DNA of 40,387 nucleotides from assembly GCA_903938815.1 (NCBI GenBank), contig CAJAES010000038.1, forward strand, positions 1 to 40,387, in the 5' to 3' direction. Made by a program: the position numbers and the translations under genes. Origin of the DNA: an uncultured beta proteobacterium. GTDB taxonomy: Bacteria > Pseudomonadota > Gammaproteobacteria > Burkholderiales > Burkholderiaceae_C. The stretch's first letter is position 1. Every line of letters begins with the position of its first letter. The notes below the pieces were generated by a model that did no database searches, was not told where the DNA came from, and was given only the letters and a program-made list of their open reading frames with translations. Below, piece by piece: positions 31,139-40,387 of the stretch.

Positions 31139-31160
31139 GTGTTGCAGTCAGTGTTGCAGT
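31139..31160 (+). repeat. 10-bp direct repeat upstream of the ptsN promoter
   Basis: GTGTTGCAGT occurs at 31139-31148 and again at 31151-31160, one helical turn apart (12-bp period). It ends 26 nt before the -10 box of ptsN, a position suited to an activator site. Which protein would bind is unknown. Confidence 0.45.
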
Positions 31161-31185
31161 GCACACAAGTCATGCTGGTGCTTCC

Positions 31186-31191
31186 TATAAT
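31186..31191 (+). promoter_or_regulatory. -10 box of ptsN
   Basis: A perfect TATAAT stands 51 nt before the ptsN ATG. No -35 box at 16-18 nt is apparent, which would fit dependence on an activator at the direct repeat upstream. Confidence 0.5.
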
Positions 31192-31242
31192 TCCTGTCCG
31201 TTTTGTAACGAGTCCTGCGGTGGCGAAGGAACCCTTGCTGTC

Positions 31243-31713
31243 ATGAACCGTCTTGCCGCCATCCTTCCTCCCAGCAACGTGCTGGTGAACGTCGACGCCA
31301 CGAGCAAGAAGCGCGTCTTCGAGCACGCCGGTCTGCTGTTCGAGAACCAGCACGCCATTGCACGCAGCACCGTCACCGACAACCTGTTCGCCCGCGAGCG
31401 ACTGGGCTCCACGGGCCTGGGCCACGGCGTGGCCATCCCGCACGGGCGCATCAAGGGCCTGAAGAACCCGCTGGCCGCCGTGCTGCGGGTGCAGCAGCCC
31501 ATCCCCTTCGACGCCCCCGACGACGAACCGGTGCTGCTGCTGATCTTCCTGCTGGTGCCCGAAGCCGCCACCCAGCGCCACCTCGAGATCCTGTCCGAGA
31601 TCGCCGAGATGCTGTCCGACCGCGAACTGCGCGAGCGGCTGAAGACCGAGACCGACGCCGCAGGCGTGCACAAGCTCATCTCCGACTGGGAGCCGCTCAA
31701 ATCCGTAGCGTGA
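31243..31713 (+). CDS. ptsN: Nitrogen-PTS EIIA component
   Basis: This 156-aa EIIA-Ntr protein is phosphorylated through EI-Ntr and NPr and regulates potassium, nitrogen and stress functions. The phosphorylated His lies in [12 protein letters not shown] (about residues 62-73), and the conserved [19 protein letters not shown] follows. ATG 31243 ([13 protein letters not shown]) is chosen over an upstream in-frame ATG at 31120 because it matches the family length and lies downstream of the promoter. The hprK gene follows within 20 nt. Confidence 0.93.
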   Translation: MNRLAAILPPSNVLVNVDATSKKRVFEHAGLLFENQHAIARSTVTDNLFARERLGSTGLGHGVAIPHGRIKGLKNPLAAVLRVQQPIPFDAPDDEPVLLLIFLLVPEAATQRHLEILSEIAEMLSDRELRERLKTETDAAGVHKLISDWEPLKSVA

Positions 31714-31732
31714 GCCGTGGCGTGAGCGCCCG

Positions 31733-32692
31733 ATGAAACCGACCTCGATGAGCGCGGAAGCGCTCTTCGAACAGCACAGAGCCGCGCTGCGCTGGGAATG
31801 GGTGGCGGGCCACGCCCAACCGGACCGCAGGTTCGACGAAGCCGCGGTGCGCGAAGCGCGCTCGGCTGCCGACCTCGTCGGCTACCTGAACTACATCCAC
31901 CCCTACCGGGTGCAGATCGTCGGCGAGCGCGAGGTCGCCTACCTGCAGGCGTCGTCGCCGGAAGACCAGGAACGGCGCATCTCGCGCATCGTCACGCTCG
32001 ACCCGCCGGTGATCATCGTCGCCGACGGCGAGGTGCCGCCCGACCGTCTGGTGGCCATCTGCGACCGCGCCGAGATTCCGCTCTTCGTCACCGCGGAGTC
32101 TGCAGGCCACGTCATCGACGTCGTGCGCGGCTACCTGGCGCAGCTGTTCGCCGACCGCACCACCCGCCACGGCGTCTTCATGGACATCCTGGGCCTGGGC
32201 GTGCTGCTCACCGGCGAATCCGGCCTGGGCAAGAGCGAGCTGGGCCTGGAGCTCATCTCGCGCGGGCACGGCCTGGTGGCCGACGACGCCGTCGATATCT
32301 TCCGCATCAGCCAGGTGGCCCTCGAGGGGCGCTGCCCGGAACTGCTGCTGAACCTGCTGGAAGTGCGCGGCATCGGCCTGCTCGACATCAAGGCCATCTT
32401 CGGCGAGACCGCCGTGCGCCGGAAGATGCGCCTCAAGCTCATCGTCCACCTCGTGCGCAAGGAGACGATGGAGCGCGAGTTCGAGCGCATGCCCTACGAG
32501 CCGCTGTACGAGGAGATCCTCGGCATCCCGGTGCGCAAGGTGGTCATCGCGGTGGACGCCGGGCGAAACCTGGCGGTGCTGGTGGAAGCCGCAGTGCGCA
32601 ACACCGTGCTGCAGCTGCGCGGCATCGACACCTACCAGGAATTCGTCGCGCGGCACCAGCGCGCCATGGAGCGCGGCGACCCGTCGTCCTGA
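31733..32692 (+). CDS. hprK: HPr kinase/phosphorylase
   Basis: This 319-aa bifunctional enzyme phosphorylates or dephosphorylates Ser46 of HPr-type proteins. Walker A is GESGLGKS at about residues 161-168. The phosphorylase-linked His-Gly (RHGVFMDI) lies just upstream, and the capping region [20 protein letters not shown] is the HprK signature. In betaproteobacteria it stands next to ptsN and probably works on the PTS regulatory chain rather than on sugar uptake. It converges with fur across a short region of tandem repeats. Confidence 0.95.
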   Translation: MKPTSMSAEALFEQHRAALRWEWVAGHAQPDRRFDEAAVREARSAADLVGYLNYIHPYRVQIVGEREVAYLQASSPEDQERRISRIVTLDPPVIIVADGEVPPDRLVAICDRAEIPLFVTAESAGHVIDVVRGYLAQLFADRTTRHGVFMDILGLGVLLTGESGLGKSELGLELISRGHGLVADDAVDIFRISQVALEGRCPELLLNLLEVRGIGLLDIKAIFGETAVRRKMRLKLIVHLVRKETMEREFERMPYEPLYEEILGIPVRKVVIAVDAGRNLAVLVEAAVRNTVLQLRGIDTYQEFVARHQRAMERGDPSS

Positions 32693-32696
32693 CGAC

Positions 32697-32748
32697 AGGC
32701 AAGGCGGTCTACCTGCCCGTTGACGGGCAAGGCGCCCTACTTGCCCGT
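32697..32748. repeat. Imperfect 28-nt tandem repeat between convergent hprK and fur
   Basis: A 24-nt segment at 32697-32720 recurs at 32725-32748 with 20 of 24 positions identical, the copies 28 nt apart. The second copy includes the end of fur and forms a perfect 7-bp hairpin (GGGCAAG with CTTGCCC). A further CTTGCCCG/CGGGCAAG pair spans 32740-32762. It may act as a bidirectional terminator. Confidence 0.7.
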
Positions 32749-33168
32749 CTTGTGCGGGCAAGCCACCTTCGTGCAGTTGGCGTAGAGCGCCAGTGAATGC
32801 TCCTGCAGCTCGAAGCCGCGCGCGGCCGCGACCGCACGCTGGCGGGCCTCGATCTCGGCGTCGAAGAACTCCTCGACCCGGCCGCAGTTCAGGCACACGA
32901 GGTGGTCGTGGTGCTGGCCTTCGTTGAGCTCGAAGACCGCCTTGCCGGACTCGAAGTTGCTGCGCGTCAGCAGGCCGGCCTGCTCGAACTGCATCAGCAC
33001 GCGGTAGACCGTGGCCAGGCCGATGTCGGACCCTTCGGTCAGCAGGGCCTTGAACACGTCTTCGGCCGTCATGTGACGACGCTGCGCGTGCTGGAAGACT
33101 TCCAGGATCTTGATGCGCGGGAGGGTGGCCTTCAGGCCACTGCTCTTGAGCTCTTCGACGTGCGTCAT
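32737..33168 (-). CDS. fur: Ferric uptake regulator Fur
   Basis: This 143-aa dimeric Fe2+-dependent repressor has a winged-helix N-terminal half with [16 protein letters not shown] and [18 protein letters not shown]. The metal-binding [16 protein letters not shown] is at about residues 86-101. CLNC and the later NCTKVACP give both Cys pairs of the structural zinc site. In this order of bacteria fur stands divergently from bamE, as here. No Fur box search was done. A minus-strand TATGAT at 33227-33222 may be its -10. Confidence 0.95.
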   Translation of the reverse strand: MTHVEELKSSGLKATLPRIKILEVFQHAQRRHMTAEDVFKALLTEGSDIGLATVYRVLMQFEQAGLLTRSNFESGKAVFELNEGQHHDHLVCLNCGRVEEFFDAEIEARQRAVAAARGFELQEHSLALYANCTKVACPHKTGK

Positions 33169-33269
33169 GGGGAGGGTTCCGGGGAGCAGCCCTGCGGGCA
33201 GGGGCCCGCTAGAATGGACCGATCATAGCCAGCGACCGCGCACCCGCCGACGGCAAGTGCGCCGAATCC

Positions 33270-33782
33270 ATGTTCCGTGCCCTGTTGTCCGCCAGCGCGG
33301 TTCTCGTCCTTGGAGGTTGCGCCTCCCAGCTGCAGTCCAGCGACAGCCTGTTCGGCCTGATCACGCCCTACCGCATGGAAATCGTGCAGGGCAACGTGAT
33401 CACCCGCGAACAGATGGAAAAGGTGAAGGTGGGCATGAGCCGACGCCAGGTGAGCGACACCCTGGGCTCGCCGCTCGTCACCGACATCTTCCACGTCGAC
33501 CGCTGGGATTACCTCTTCACGATCCGCCGCCAGGGCGCCGAGCCGCAGCGCCGCTCGATCACCCTGGTCTTCGCGGGCGATGCCCTGAAGACGATCGACG
33601 CGCCCGAGCTGCCCTCCGAGAAGGAGTTCGTCTCCTCGATCACCAGGCAGCGCGAGTTCGCGACCCGCAAGCTCGAACTGACCGAGGAAGAGCGCAAGGC
33701 CCTGCCCAAGCCGCCAGCGCGCGAGACCCCGGCGGCCGAACCCACCGGCCCCGTGCGCACCTACCCGCCGCTCGAGAGCTGA
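33270..33782 (+). CDS. bamE: Outer-membrane assembly lipoprotein BamE (SmpA/OmlA)
   Basis: This 170-aa lipoprotein is a component of the BAM complex that inserts beta-barrel proteins into the outer membrane. The lipobox LGGC puts the lipidated Cys at residue 17. The mature part has [20 protein letters not shown] and [20 protein letters not shown], the BamE signature. The C-terminal 30 residues are Pro- and Glu-rich and extend beyond the E. coli protein. A -10-like TAGAAT lies at 33210-33215. It is followed after 2 nt by dapB. Confidence 0.95.
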   Translation: MFRALLSASAVLVLGGCASQLQSSDSLFGLITPYRMEIVQGNVITREQMEKVKVGMSRRQVSDTLGSPLVTDIFHVDRWDYLFTIRRQGAEPQRRSITLVFAGDALKTIDAPELPSEKEFVSSITRQREFATRKLELTEEERKALPKPPARETPAAEPTGPVRTYPPLES

Positions 33783-33784
33783 CG

Positions 33785-34582
33785 ATGAGGTTCTGCATCG
33801 CGGGCGCCTCGGGCCGCATGGGCCGGATGCTCATCGAGGCCGTGATGGCGAGCCCGGGCGATGCGCTCAGCGGCGCGCTCGACCAGCCCGGCAGCCCGGC
33901 CCTGGGTCAGGACGCCAGCGCCTTCCTGGGCCGCGACAGCGGCGTGGCCATCACCGCCGACCTCCGTGCCGGCCTGGCTGGCGCCGACGTTCTGATCGAT
34001 TTCACCCGCCCGGAAGGCACGCTCGCGCACCTGGCCGTGTGCCGCGAACTCGGCGTGCGCGCCGTCATCGGCACGACGGGCTTCGACGACGCAGGCAAGG
34101 CCGCCATCGCGGACGCCGCGCTGCAGATCCCGGTGGTCTTCGCGCCCAACATGAGCGTGGGCGTCAACGTCGTGATGAAGCTGCTCGACATGGCCGCCCG
34201 CGCGCTGTCGACCGGCTACGACATCGAGGTCGTCGAGGCGCACCACCGGCACAAGGTCGACGCCCCCAGCGGCACCGCGCTGGCGATGGGCGAGGTCATC
34301 GCGTCGGCGCTCGGCCGCGACCTCGCCGATTGCGCCGTCTATGCCCGCGAAGGCCACACCGGCGAGCGCGACCCGTCGAGCATCGGCTTCGCCACCATCC
34401 GCGGCGGCGACATCGTCGGCGACCACACCGTGCTGTTCGCCGGCACCGGGGAGCGCATCGAGATCTCGCACAAGAGCAGCAGCCGCCAGGGCTACGCGCA
34501 GGGCAGCCTGCGCGCCGCGCACTACCTGGCCGACCGGCCGCCCGGTCTGTACGGCATGAACGACGTGCTCGGCCTGAGATGA
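33785..34582 (+). CDS. dapB: 4-hydroxy-tetrahydrodipicolinate reductase
   Basis: This 265-aa enzyme of lysine and diaminopimelate synthesis has the N-terminal dinucleotide motif [11 protein letters not shown] (residues 5-15). The central [15 protein letters not shown] at about 151-165 holds the catalytic His and Lys, and IGTTGF and PNMSVGVN contribute to substrate binding. The ATG at 33785 follows the bamE stop by 2 nt and matches the family start MRFCIAG. Its TGA overlaps the exbB start (ATGA). Confidence 0.97.
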   Translation: MRFCIAGASGRMGRMLIEAVMASPGDALSGALDQPGSPALGQDASAFLGRDSGVAITADLRAGLAGADVLIDFTRPEGTLAHLAVCRELGVRAVIGTTGFDDAGKAAIADAALQIPVVFAPNMSVGVNVVMKLLDMAARALSTGYDIEVVEAHHRHKVDAPSGTALAMGEVIASALGRDLADCAVYAREGHTGERDPSSIGFATIRGGDIVGDHTVLFAGTGERIEISHKSSSRQGYAQGSLRAAHYLADRPPGLYGMNDVLGLR

Positions 34583-35235
34583 GCGGCTGGCAGGACTACT
34601 GGCAACTCGCCGACGGCGTCGGCCGGGGCGTGGCGCTCGCACTGCTGGCGATGTCCATCGCGGCCTGGGTCGTCATCCTCTGGAAGCTCTGGGTGCTGCG
34701 GCGCGCCGGGCAGGACATCGCGCGCGCCGTGCCCGTGTTCTGGGCCGCCGCCACGCTCGAGGACGGCCGCGCCCGCCTGGCCGGCATGGACCGCGAAGGC
34801 GTGCTCCTGCCCCTGCTGGACGCCGTGATCGCGCCGACCACCGGCGGCACGCTGGAAAGCGCCGCGTCCATCGAATCCCGCCTCACGCGCCGCCTGCGCG
34901 ATGCTCTGCATCGAGGCCTTGCGCACCTGCAGTTCGGGCAGGTGCTGCTGGCCTCCGTGGGAAGCACCGCGCCCTTCGTCGGGCTCTTCGGCACCGTCTG
35001 GGGCATCTATCACGCGCTCGCCGGCATCGCCGACGCAGGGCAGCTCACCATCGACAAGGTGGCCGGCCCGGTGGGCGAGGCGCTCATCATGACGGCCGCC
35101 GGCATCGCCGTGGCCGTGCCGGCGGTGCTGGCGTTCAACCTCTATGGCAAGTGGGTGGCGAGCAGCGAGGCCGAGCTCGAAGGCTTCGCGCACGACCTGC
35201 GCCAGATGGCGCTCGAACGCCGCAACGGGAACTGA
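34579..35235 (+). CDS. exbB: MotA/TolQ/ExbB proton channel protein
   Basis: This 218-aa inner-membrane protein has three helices: residues 15-38 near the N-terminus, and a pair at about 120-142 and 165-188. The family signature [20 protein letters not shown] is at about 132-151 and [16 protein letters not shown] at about 173-188. With ExbD it forms a proton-driven motor that energises TonB or a Tol-like partner. A TonB with an anchor is not encoded here. ExbB rather than TolQ is favoured by the lack of tolAB genes nearby, but the choice is not certain. Confidence 0.88.
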   Translation: MSGWQDYWQLADGVGRGVALALLAMSIAAWVVILWKLWVLRRAGQDIARAVPVFWAAATLEDGRARLAGMDREGVLLPLLDAVIAPTTGGTLESAASIESRLTRRLRDALHRGLAHLQFGQVLLASVGSTAPFVGLFGTVWGIYHALAGIADAGQLTIDKVAGPVGEALIMTAAGIAVAVPAVLAFNLYGKWVASSEAELEGFAHDLRQMALERRNGN

Positions 35236-35241
35236 TCGGCC

Positions 35242-35661
35242 ATGGCTTTCGGCAGGCTCGAACGCGCCGCCACCTCGCGCCCGATGAGCGAGATCAACAT
35301 GACGCCGCTGATCGACGTGATGCTGGTGCTGCTGGTGATCTTCATCATCACGGCGCCGCTCATCGGCAGCAGCCTGAAGCTCGACCTTCCCCGCACGGAC
35401 GCCGGCCAGGGCAACGACGCGCCGGTCTTCGTGGCGCTGGCCATCGACGCACAGGGCCAGATGTTCGTGGGCGACGAGCCCGCGAGCGCCGAGGTGGTGA
35501 GCCAGAAGGTGCGCGACGCCGCGCGCCGCGACCCGGCCACCGAAGTCCGCCTGCGTGCCGACCAGGCTGTGCCTTATGGCCGTGTCGCGGAGCTCATCGG
35601 GCTCGTGCAGCAGGCCGGGCTGAACCGCATCGGGTTCGTGACCGAGGCGCCGTCGAAGTAG
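35242..35661 (+). CDS. exbD: ExbD/TolR-family biopolymer transport protein
   Basis: This 139-aa protein has a single N-terminal helix preceded by [19 protein letters not shown]. The Asp in PLIDVML (residue 25) is the protonatable residue of the motor. The periplasmic domain is about 90 residues. It follows exbB by 6 nt and precedes leuS. Confidence 0.92.
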   Translation: MAFGRLERAATSRPMSEINMTPLIDVMLVLLVIFIITAPLIGSSLKLDLPRTDAGQGNDAPVFVALAIDAQGQMFVGDEPASAEVVSQKVRDAARRDPATEVRLRADQAVPYGRVAELIGLVQQAGLNRIGFVTEAPSK

Positions 35662-35685
35662 GGCCGGATCGGCGCGGGCCCTACC

Positions 35686-35691
35686 TACAAT
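35686..35691 (+). promoter_or_regulatory. -10-like box immediately before leuS
   Basis: TACAAT ends 7 nt before the leuS ATG at 35699, with no -35 and no Shine-Dalgarno sequence. Transcription from it would begin essentially at the start codon. Confidence 0.4.
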
Positions 35692-35698
35692 CGGCGCC

Positions 35699-38344
35699 AT
35701 GAACGAAAAGTACATGCCCGCCGAGGTGGAGGCCGCCGCCCAGGCGCATTGGGAAGCCCAGGGTTCCGCACGCGTGACCGAGGATGCGTCGCGCCCCAAG
35801 TTCTACGCCTGCTCGATGCTGCCCTACCCCAGCGGCAAGCTGCACATGGGCCATGTGCGCAACTACACCATCAACGACATGATGGCGCGCTGGCTGCGCA
35901 TGAAGGGCCACAACGTGCTGATGCCGATGGGCTGGGACGCATTCGGCCTGCCGGCCGAGAACGCCGCCATCGCCAACGGGGTGCCGCCGGCGCAATGGAC
36001 GCGCGCCAACATCGCCGACATGAAGAGCCAGATGCAGCCGCTCGGGCTGGCCATCGACTGGTCGCGCGAGATCGCCACCTGCGACCCCGCGTACTACAAG
36101 TGGAACCAGTGGTTCTTCCTGAAGATGCTCGAGAAGGGCATCGCCTACAAGAAGACCCAGGTCGTCAACTGGGACCCGATCGACCAGACCGTGCTCGCCA
36201 ACGAGCAGGTGGTCGACGGCCGCGGCTGGCGCAGCGGCGCCATCGTCGAGAAGCGCGAGATCCCGGGCTACTACCTCGCCATCACGCAGTACGCCGACGA
36301 ACTGCTGGCAGGCGTGACCGACCCCCTGCACGCCGACTACCTCTCCGGCTGGCCGGAGCGCGTTCGGCTGATGCAGGAGCACTGGATCGGCAAGAGCACG
36401 GGCGTGCGCTTCGCGTTCACGCACGACATCCGCGACGATGCCGGCGCGCTGATCCAGGACGGCCGCATGCACGTCTTCACGACGCGCGCCGACACCATCA
36501 AGGGCGTGACCTTCTGCGCCGTGGCGCCCGAGCACCCGCTGGCCACGCACGCCGCCCGCACCGACCCCGCGCTCGCCGCCTTCATCGAGGAGTGCAAGAA
36601 GGGCGGCACGACCGAGGCCGAACTGGCCGTCAAGGACAAGGAAGGCCGCCCCACGGGCCTGCACGTGACGCACCCGCTCACCGGCGCCGAGGTGCCGCTG
36701 TGGGTGGGCAACTACGTGCTGATGGGCTACGGCGACGGCGCCGTGATGGGCGTGCCGGCGCATGACGAGCGCGACTTCGCGTTCGCGAAGAAGTACGGCA
36801 TCGACATCCGGCAGGTGGTGCACGTCGACGGCGAGCACTTCGACTACGAGCGCTGGCAGGACTGGTACGGCGACAAGCAGCGCGGCATCACCGTCAATTC
36901 CGGCAACTACAGCGGCCTGGCCTTCCAGCCGGCCGTGGACGCCGTGGCCGCCGCGCTGGCCGACAAGGGCCTCGGCGAGAAGAAGACCACCTGGCGCCTG
37001 CGCGACTGGGGCATCAGCCGCCAGCGCTACTGGGGCACGCCGATCCCCATCATCCACTGCGCCGACTGCGGCTCGGTGCCGGTGCCCGAGAAGGACCTGC
37101 CCGTGCTGCTGCCGGAAGACCTGGTGCCGGACGGCAGCGGCAACCCGCTGAACAAGTGCGAGCACTTCCTGAACGTCGGCTGCCCGAGTTGCGGCAAGCC
37201 CGCACGGCGCGAGACCGACACGATGGACACCTTCGTCGATTCGGCCTGGTACTACATGCGCTACACCTGCCCGGACAGCACCGAGGCGATGGTGGACGCA
37301 CGCAACCAGTACTGGATGCCGATGGACCAGTACATCGGCGGCATCGAGCACGCGGTGCTGCACCTGCTGTACGCGCGCTTCTGGACCAAGGCCATGCGCG
37401 ACCTCGGCCTGGTGGACTTCGGCGAGCCCTTCACGAAGCTGTTCACGCAGGGCATGCTCAGCATGGAGTGCTTCTACCGCGAGGAAGCCGGCGGCAAGAG
37501 GCGCTGGTTCTACCCGAGCGAGATCGACATCCAGTACGACGACAAGGGCGTGCCGCGCGGCGCCACGGCCAAGGCCGACGGACTGCCGGTGACGCTGGGC
37601 GGCATCGAGAAGATGTCCAAGAGCAAGAACAACGTGGTCGAGCCGCGCGACATCATCGCGCGCTTCGGCGCCGACACCGCGCGCCTGTTCGTGATGTTCG
37701 CCGGCCCGCCCGACCAGAGCGCCGCCTGGAGCGACAGCGGGGCCGAAGGCGCCTACCGCTTCCTCAAGCGCGTCTGGACATCCGCCCAGCGCCACGGCGC
37801 CGCGCTGCGCGGTGCGGGCACCGCCATCGACGGCTGCAGCGATGCCGCGCGCAACCTGCGCCGCACGATGCACGAGCTGCTGCGCCAGGTCAGCGCCGAC
37901 TACGAGCGCCTGCAATACAACACCGTGGTCTCGGGCGCGATGAAGATGTTCAACGCGATCGAGGACGCCGAGCTGACCGACAGCGCCGCCGACGCCGCCG
38001 TGCGCCTGGAGGCCTTCAGCCTGCTGCTGCGCACGCTCTACCCGGCAGCGCCGCACATCGCGCACGGGCTGTGGGGCGAGCTGGGCTACGCCGGGCGCCA
38101 CGGTGACCTGGTCGACGCGCCCTGGCCGCTGGTGGACGAGGCCGCGCTCGTGAAGAGCGAGATCGAGCTCGTGCTGCAGGTGGCGGGCAAGATGCGCGGC
38201 TCGGTGCGCGTGCCAGCCGCAGCCGACAAGGCGGCGATCGAAGCCGCGGCGCTGGCGCACCCGGACGCCGTCCGGTTCATGGACGGCAAGCCCGCGAGGA
38301 AGATCGTGATCGTGCCGGGCCGGCTGGTCAACATCGTCGTCTGA
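35699..38344 (+). CDS. leuS: Leucyl-tRNA synthetase
   Basis: This 881-aa class I synthetase has the HIGH motif as HMGH in [15 protein letters not shown] at about residues 42-56 and KMSKS in EKMSKSKNN at about 637-645. The CP1 editing domain contains [20 protein letters not shown] and the [16 protein letters not shown] motif. Length and order match the bacterial enzyme. The ATG has no clear ribosome-binding site. Its stop overlaps the lptE start (TGATG). Confidence 0.98.
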   Translation: MNEKYMPAEVEAAAQAHWEAQGSARVTEDASRPKFYACSMLPYPSGKLHMGHVRNYTINDMMARWLRMKGHNVLMPMGWDAFGLPAENAAIANGVPPAQWTRANIADMKSQMQPLGLAIDWSREIATCDPAYYKWNQWFFLKMLEKGIAYKKTQVVNWDPIDQTVLANEQVVDGRGWRSGAIVEKREIPGYYLAITQYADELLAGVTDPLHADYLSGWPERVRLMQEHWIGKSTGVRFAFTHDIRDDAGALIQDGRMHVFTTRADTIKGVTFCAVAPEHPLATHAARTDPALAAFIEECKKGGTTEAELAVKDKEGRPTGLHVTHPLTGAEVPLWVGNYVLMGYGDGAVMGVPAHDERDFAFAKKYGIDIRQVVHVDGEHFDYERWQDWYGDKQRGITVNSGNYSGLAFQPAVDAVAAALADKGLGEKKTTWRLRDWGISRQRYWGTPIPIIHCADCGSVPVPEKDLPVLLPEDLVPDGSGNPLNKCEHFLNVGCPSCGKPARRETDTMDTFVDSAWYYMRYTCPDSTEAMVDARNQYWMPMDQYIGGIEHAVLHLLYARFWTKAMRDLGLVDFGEPFTKLFTQGMLSMECFYREEAGGKRRWFYPSEIDIQYDDKGVPRGATAKADGLPVTLGGIEKMSKSKNNVVEPRDIIARFGADTARLFVMFAGPPDQSAAWSDSGAEGAYRFLKRVWTSAQRHGAALRGAGTAIDGCSDAARNLRRTMHELLRQVSADYERLQYNTVVSGAMKMFNAIEDAELTDSAADAAVRLEAFSLLLRTLYPAAPHIAHGLWGELGYAGRHGDLVDAPWPLVDEAALVKSEIELVLQVAGKMRGSVRVPAAADKAAIEAAALAHPDAVRFMDGKPARKIVIVPGRLVNIVV

Positions 38345-38823
38345 TGCAAAGGCGCCTGCTGCTGCTCGCAAGCGCCGCGACCCTGACGGGCTGCGGCTTC
38401 CAGCTGCGCCAGCCGCTGAGCTACCCGTTCCGCAGCATCGCGCTGGTGGGCTTCGCGCCGCGCTCGCCGCTCGAGACCGAGTTGCGCCGTGCGCTGGCGG
38501 GGCGGGTGGAGATCCTCCTCGCGCCGCGCCAGGCCGAAGTGGTGCTGCAGGCGCTGGAAGACCGGCGCGAGCGCAGCGTGGCCGCCTCCACGGCCGCCGG
38601 CCAGGTGCGCGAGGTGCAGCTGCGCCTGCACGTCACGGTGCGCGCCGACACACCCGCCGGCAAGGCGCTGATGGCGCCGCTGGAGATGCGCCTCACGCGC
38701 GATCTCAGCTACACCGAGACCGCGGCGCTCGCGAAGGAGCTGGAAGAAGCCGAGCTGTATCGCGAGATGCAGGCCGACGTGGTGTCCCAACTGCTGCGGC
38801 GCCTGGCCGCCGTCCACCCCTGA
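38344..38823 (+). CDS. lptE: LPS-assembly lipoprotein LptE
   Basis: This 159-aa outer-membrane lipoprotein plugs the LptD barrel. The lipobox LTGC puts the acylated Cys at residue 17, followed by GFQLRQPLSYPFRSIALVGF, the usual LptE start. It is coupled to leuS and followed by holA, the conserved leuS-lptE-holA order. Confidence 0.93.
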   Translation: MQRRLLLLASAATLTGCGFQLRQPLSYPFRSIALVGFAPRSPLETELRRALAGRVEILLAPRQAEVVLQALEDRRERSVAASTAAGQVREVQLRLHVTVRADTPAGKALMAPLEMRLTRDLSYTETAALAKELEEAELYREMQADVVSQLLRRLAAVHP

Positions 38824-38825
38824 CC

Positions 38826-39911
38826 ATGCAGATCAAGCCCGAGCAGCTCGAAGCCCAGCTCCAGCGCGGCCTGCGCACGCTCTACACCGTGCACGGCGAC
38901 GAACCGCTGCTGGCGCAGGAGGCCGGCGACGCCATCCGCGCCGCCGCGCGCGCCGCAGGCTACAGCGAGCGCAAGGTCTTCGCCGTGGCGGGCGCGCACT
39001 TCGACTGGAGCGCGGTGCTGGGCGCGGCCCAGGCGCTGAGCCTGTTCGCCGAGCGCCAGCTCATCGAAATCCGGATTCCGGGCGGCAAGCCTGGCAAGGA
39101 CGGGTCAGACGCCCTGCAGCGCTACTGCCAGGCGCTGAGCGACGACGTTCTCACCATCGTGCAGTTGCCCAAGCTGGACGGCCAGCAGCTCAAGAGCGCC
39201 TGGTTCAATGCGCTCGACGGCGCGGGCGTCATGGTGCGCGTGGAGCCCGTGGAACGCCGCGCGTTGCCGGGCTGGATCGCCGGGCGGCTGGCGGCGCAGG
39301 GCCAGCGTGTCGCGGAAGGCCCCAGCGGGCAGCAGGCGCTGGCGTTCTTCGCCGACCGCGTCGAGGGCAACCTGCTGGCGGCCCACCAGGAAATGCAGAA
39401 GCTCGCGCTGCTGTACCCGTCCGGCGAGATCAGCTTCGACCAGATCGAATCGGCGGTGCTCGACGTGGCACGCTACGACGTCTTCCGCTTCGGCGAGGCC
39501 GTGCTCAGCGGCCAGGTCCAGCGCTCGCTGCGCATGCTCGACGGCCTGCGCGCCGAAGGCGAGGCGGCGGTGCTGGTGCACTGGACGCTGGCCAACGACA
39601 TCCAGGCCCTCAAGCGTGTGCGCGAGGCGCTGGACAACGGTCGCCCGCTGCCGCTGGCGCTGCAGGAAGCGCGTGTCTGGGGCGCCAAGCAGCGCCTCTT
39701 CGAGCGCCTGGCGCCTACCCTGCCGGCGCACACGCTGGCGCACCTGCTGGAGGCCGCGAGCCTGTGCGACGGCCTCGTCAAGGGCCTGCGCCACCCCGAC
39801 TGGCCCACCGAGCCCTGGGACGCCCTGCGCCGGCTCGTGCTGATGCTCCTGCAGGCCGTGGCGCCCCTGCCGCGCGGCGGCTCGCCGCTGCGGCTGGCGC
39901 TGCACGGCTGA
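38826..39911 (+). CDS. holA: DNA polymerase III delta subunit
   Basis: This 361-aa subunit of the clamp loader opens the beta clamp. MQIKPEQLEAQLQRGLRTLY, VHGDEPLLAQEAGDAIR and LNEMHK-like AHQEMQKLALLY are typical, as is VARYDVFRFGEAVLSG for the C-terminal collar region. It starts 2 nt after the lptE stop. Confidence 0.95.
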   Translation: MQIKPEQLEAQLQRGLRTLYTVHGDEPLLAQEAGDAIRAAARAAGYSERKVFAVAGAHFDWSAVLGAAQALSLFAERQLIEIRIPGGKPGKDGSDALQRYCQALSDDVLTIVQLPKLDGQQLKSAWFNALDGAGVMVRVEPVERRALPGWIAGRLAAQGQRVAEGPSGQQALAFFADRVEGNLLAAHQEMQKLALLYPSGEISFDQIESAVLDVARYDVFRFGEAVLSGQVQRSLRMLDGLRAEGEAAVLVHWTLANDIQALKRVREALDNGRPLPLALQEARVWGAKQRLFERLAPTLPAHTLAHLLEAASLCDGLVKGLRHPDWPTEPWDALRRLVLMLLQAVAPLPRGGSPLRLALHG

Positions 39912-39926
39912 CACGCCCGGCCCCCG

Positions 39927-39967
39927 GCCCGTCCCAGCCCGTCCTCGGCCCGTTCCGATACCCGTCC
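39927..39967 (+). repeat. Degenerate GCCCGTCC repeats after holA
   Basis: Four near copies of GCCCGTCC occur at 39927, 39937, 39948 and 39960 at 10-12-nt spacing in the 89-bp gap between convergent genes. It is low-complexity DNA without an obvious terminator. Confidence 0.5.
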
Positions 39968-40000
39968 CCGGCCACGGATGCGGCACGGCACGGGTGGCCG

Positions 40001-40387
40001 TCAGTAGCCGCGCGTCGTGTCCACGCGGTGCGCCAGCGGCCGGCCGTCCACCAGCGCCTGAAGGTTCGCCGCCACCACGGCGGCCGCACTGCGCCAGTCG
40101 GTCGCGGCCGCGGCGTGCGGCAGCACCGTCACGCGAGGGTGCGTCCAGTAGCGGTGGTCGGCGGGCAGGGGCTCGCGCGTGAAGACGTCGAGCACGGCAT
40201 GGCGCAGGTGCCCGCTGTCCAGCGCGGCCAGCAGGTCGGCATCGACCACGTGCGCCCCGCGCCCGAGGTTCACCACCGAGGCCCCGGGCGGCAGCGCCGC
40301 GAAGAAGCGGGCATCGAGCAGGCCGCGGGTCTGCGGCGTGAGCGGCAGCAGGTTCACGACGATGTCGTGCGCCGCCAGCAGCGGTGC
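40001..40387 (-). CDS. D-2-hydroxyacid dehydrogenase, GhrA-like (5' end beyond window)
   Basis: The last 129 codons of an NAD(P)-dependent 2-hydroxyacid dehydrogenase are present; the frame is open to the window edge. NLLPLTPQTRGLLDARFF, then VNLGRGAHVVDADLLAAL, LDVFTREPLPADHRYW and VLPHAAAATDW show the substrate Arg (GRG), the acid Glu (REPLP) and catalytic His (LPHAA). The arrangement is that of glyoxylate/hydroxypyruvate reductase A. The N-terminal part with most of the NAD-binding domain is missing, so the assignment rests on the C-terminal third. Confidence 0.88.
   Translation of the reverse strand, partial: APLLAAHDIVVNLLPLTPQTRGLLDARFFAALPPGASVVNLGRGAHVVDADLLAALDSGHLRHAVLDVFTREPLPADHRYWTHPRVTVLPHAAAATDWRSAAAVVAANLQALVDGRPLAHRVDTTRGY

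Noticed and set aside
35681..38371. 896-codon frame antisense to leuS
   Set aside because: A shadow of a strongly biased GC-rich gene; no domain, and leuS is intact.
39927..39967. Short GCCCGTCC repeats considered as a CRISPR or operator array
   Set aside because: Units are 8 nt, degenerate and without spacers of constant length; best described as low-complexity DNA.

Overview
The window is about 40 kb of high-GC, gene-dense chromosomal DNA with almost no intergenic space. Gene content and order point to a betaproteobacterium of the order Burkholderiales, probably near Ideonella, Rubrivivax or Leptothrix. The clues are the hpf-ptsN-hprK and fur-bamE-dapB-exbBD-leuS-lptE-holA blocks, a short GlnE divergent from yhdP, and a PEP-CTERM protein. 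The placement is an inference from gene content. I saw no rRNA, tRNA, CRISPR array, transposase, integrase or phage gene.

Layout. 1-962 (minus): a partial aldo/keto reductase and a small membrane protein. 1153-4071 (plus): a YCII/DGPF protein overlapping an ECF42-type sigma factor, then a UbiH/COQ6-type hydroxylase. 4135-9852 (minus): a PEP-CTERM protein, a nitrilase-family amidase and the giant envelope protein YhdP. 9992-14896 (plus): glnE, a rhombosortase-like protease, a DMT transporter and a glutathione S-transferase.

14897-24558 is the most interesting part. A B12-binding MerR regulator of the CarH/LitR photoreceptor type and a ferritin-like di-iron protein run leftwards. A periplasmic glutathione peroxidase runs rightwards from an overlapping divergent promoter. 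It is followed by a tight eight-gene operon: FAD amine-oxidase-like protein, DUF1365, Cfa-like methyltransferase, chalcone-isomerase-like protein, MFS transporter, DUF3833 lipoprotein, SDR and NTF2-like protein. Nearly every junction is a stop/start overlap. The operon is preceded by an unannotated 49-codon ORF ending in TGATG and by a sequence resembling the singlet-oxygen ECF (RpoE/ChrR, ECF11) promoter. A better match to that promoter precedes the ferritin-like gene. I read the region as a light- or singlet-oxygen-controlled system that modifies phospholipid acyl chains, possibly related to furan fatty acid synthesis.

24571-30509: a TonB-C-like periplasmic protein, CorA, an unrecognised anchored protein, a FrnE-type DsbA protein, and a minus-strand module of an exported amidohydrolase, a small His/Met-containing protein and a di-haem c-type peroxidase. 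30682-40387: housekeeping genes hpf, ptsN, hprK, fur (opposite strand), bamE, dapB, exbB, exbD, leuS, lptE and holA, then a partial GhrA-like dehydrogenase. Start choices and promoter calls are by eye, with no database search.
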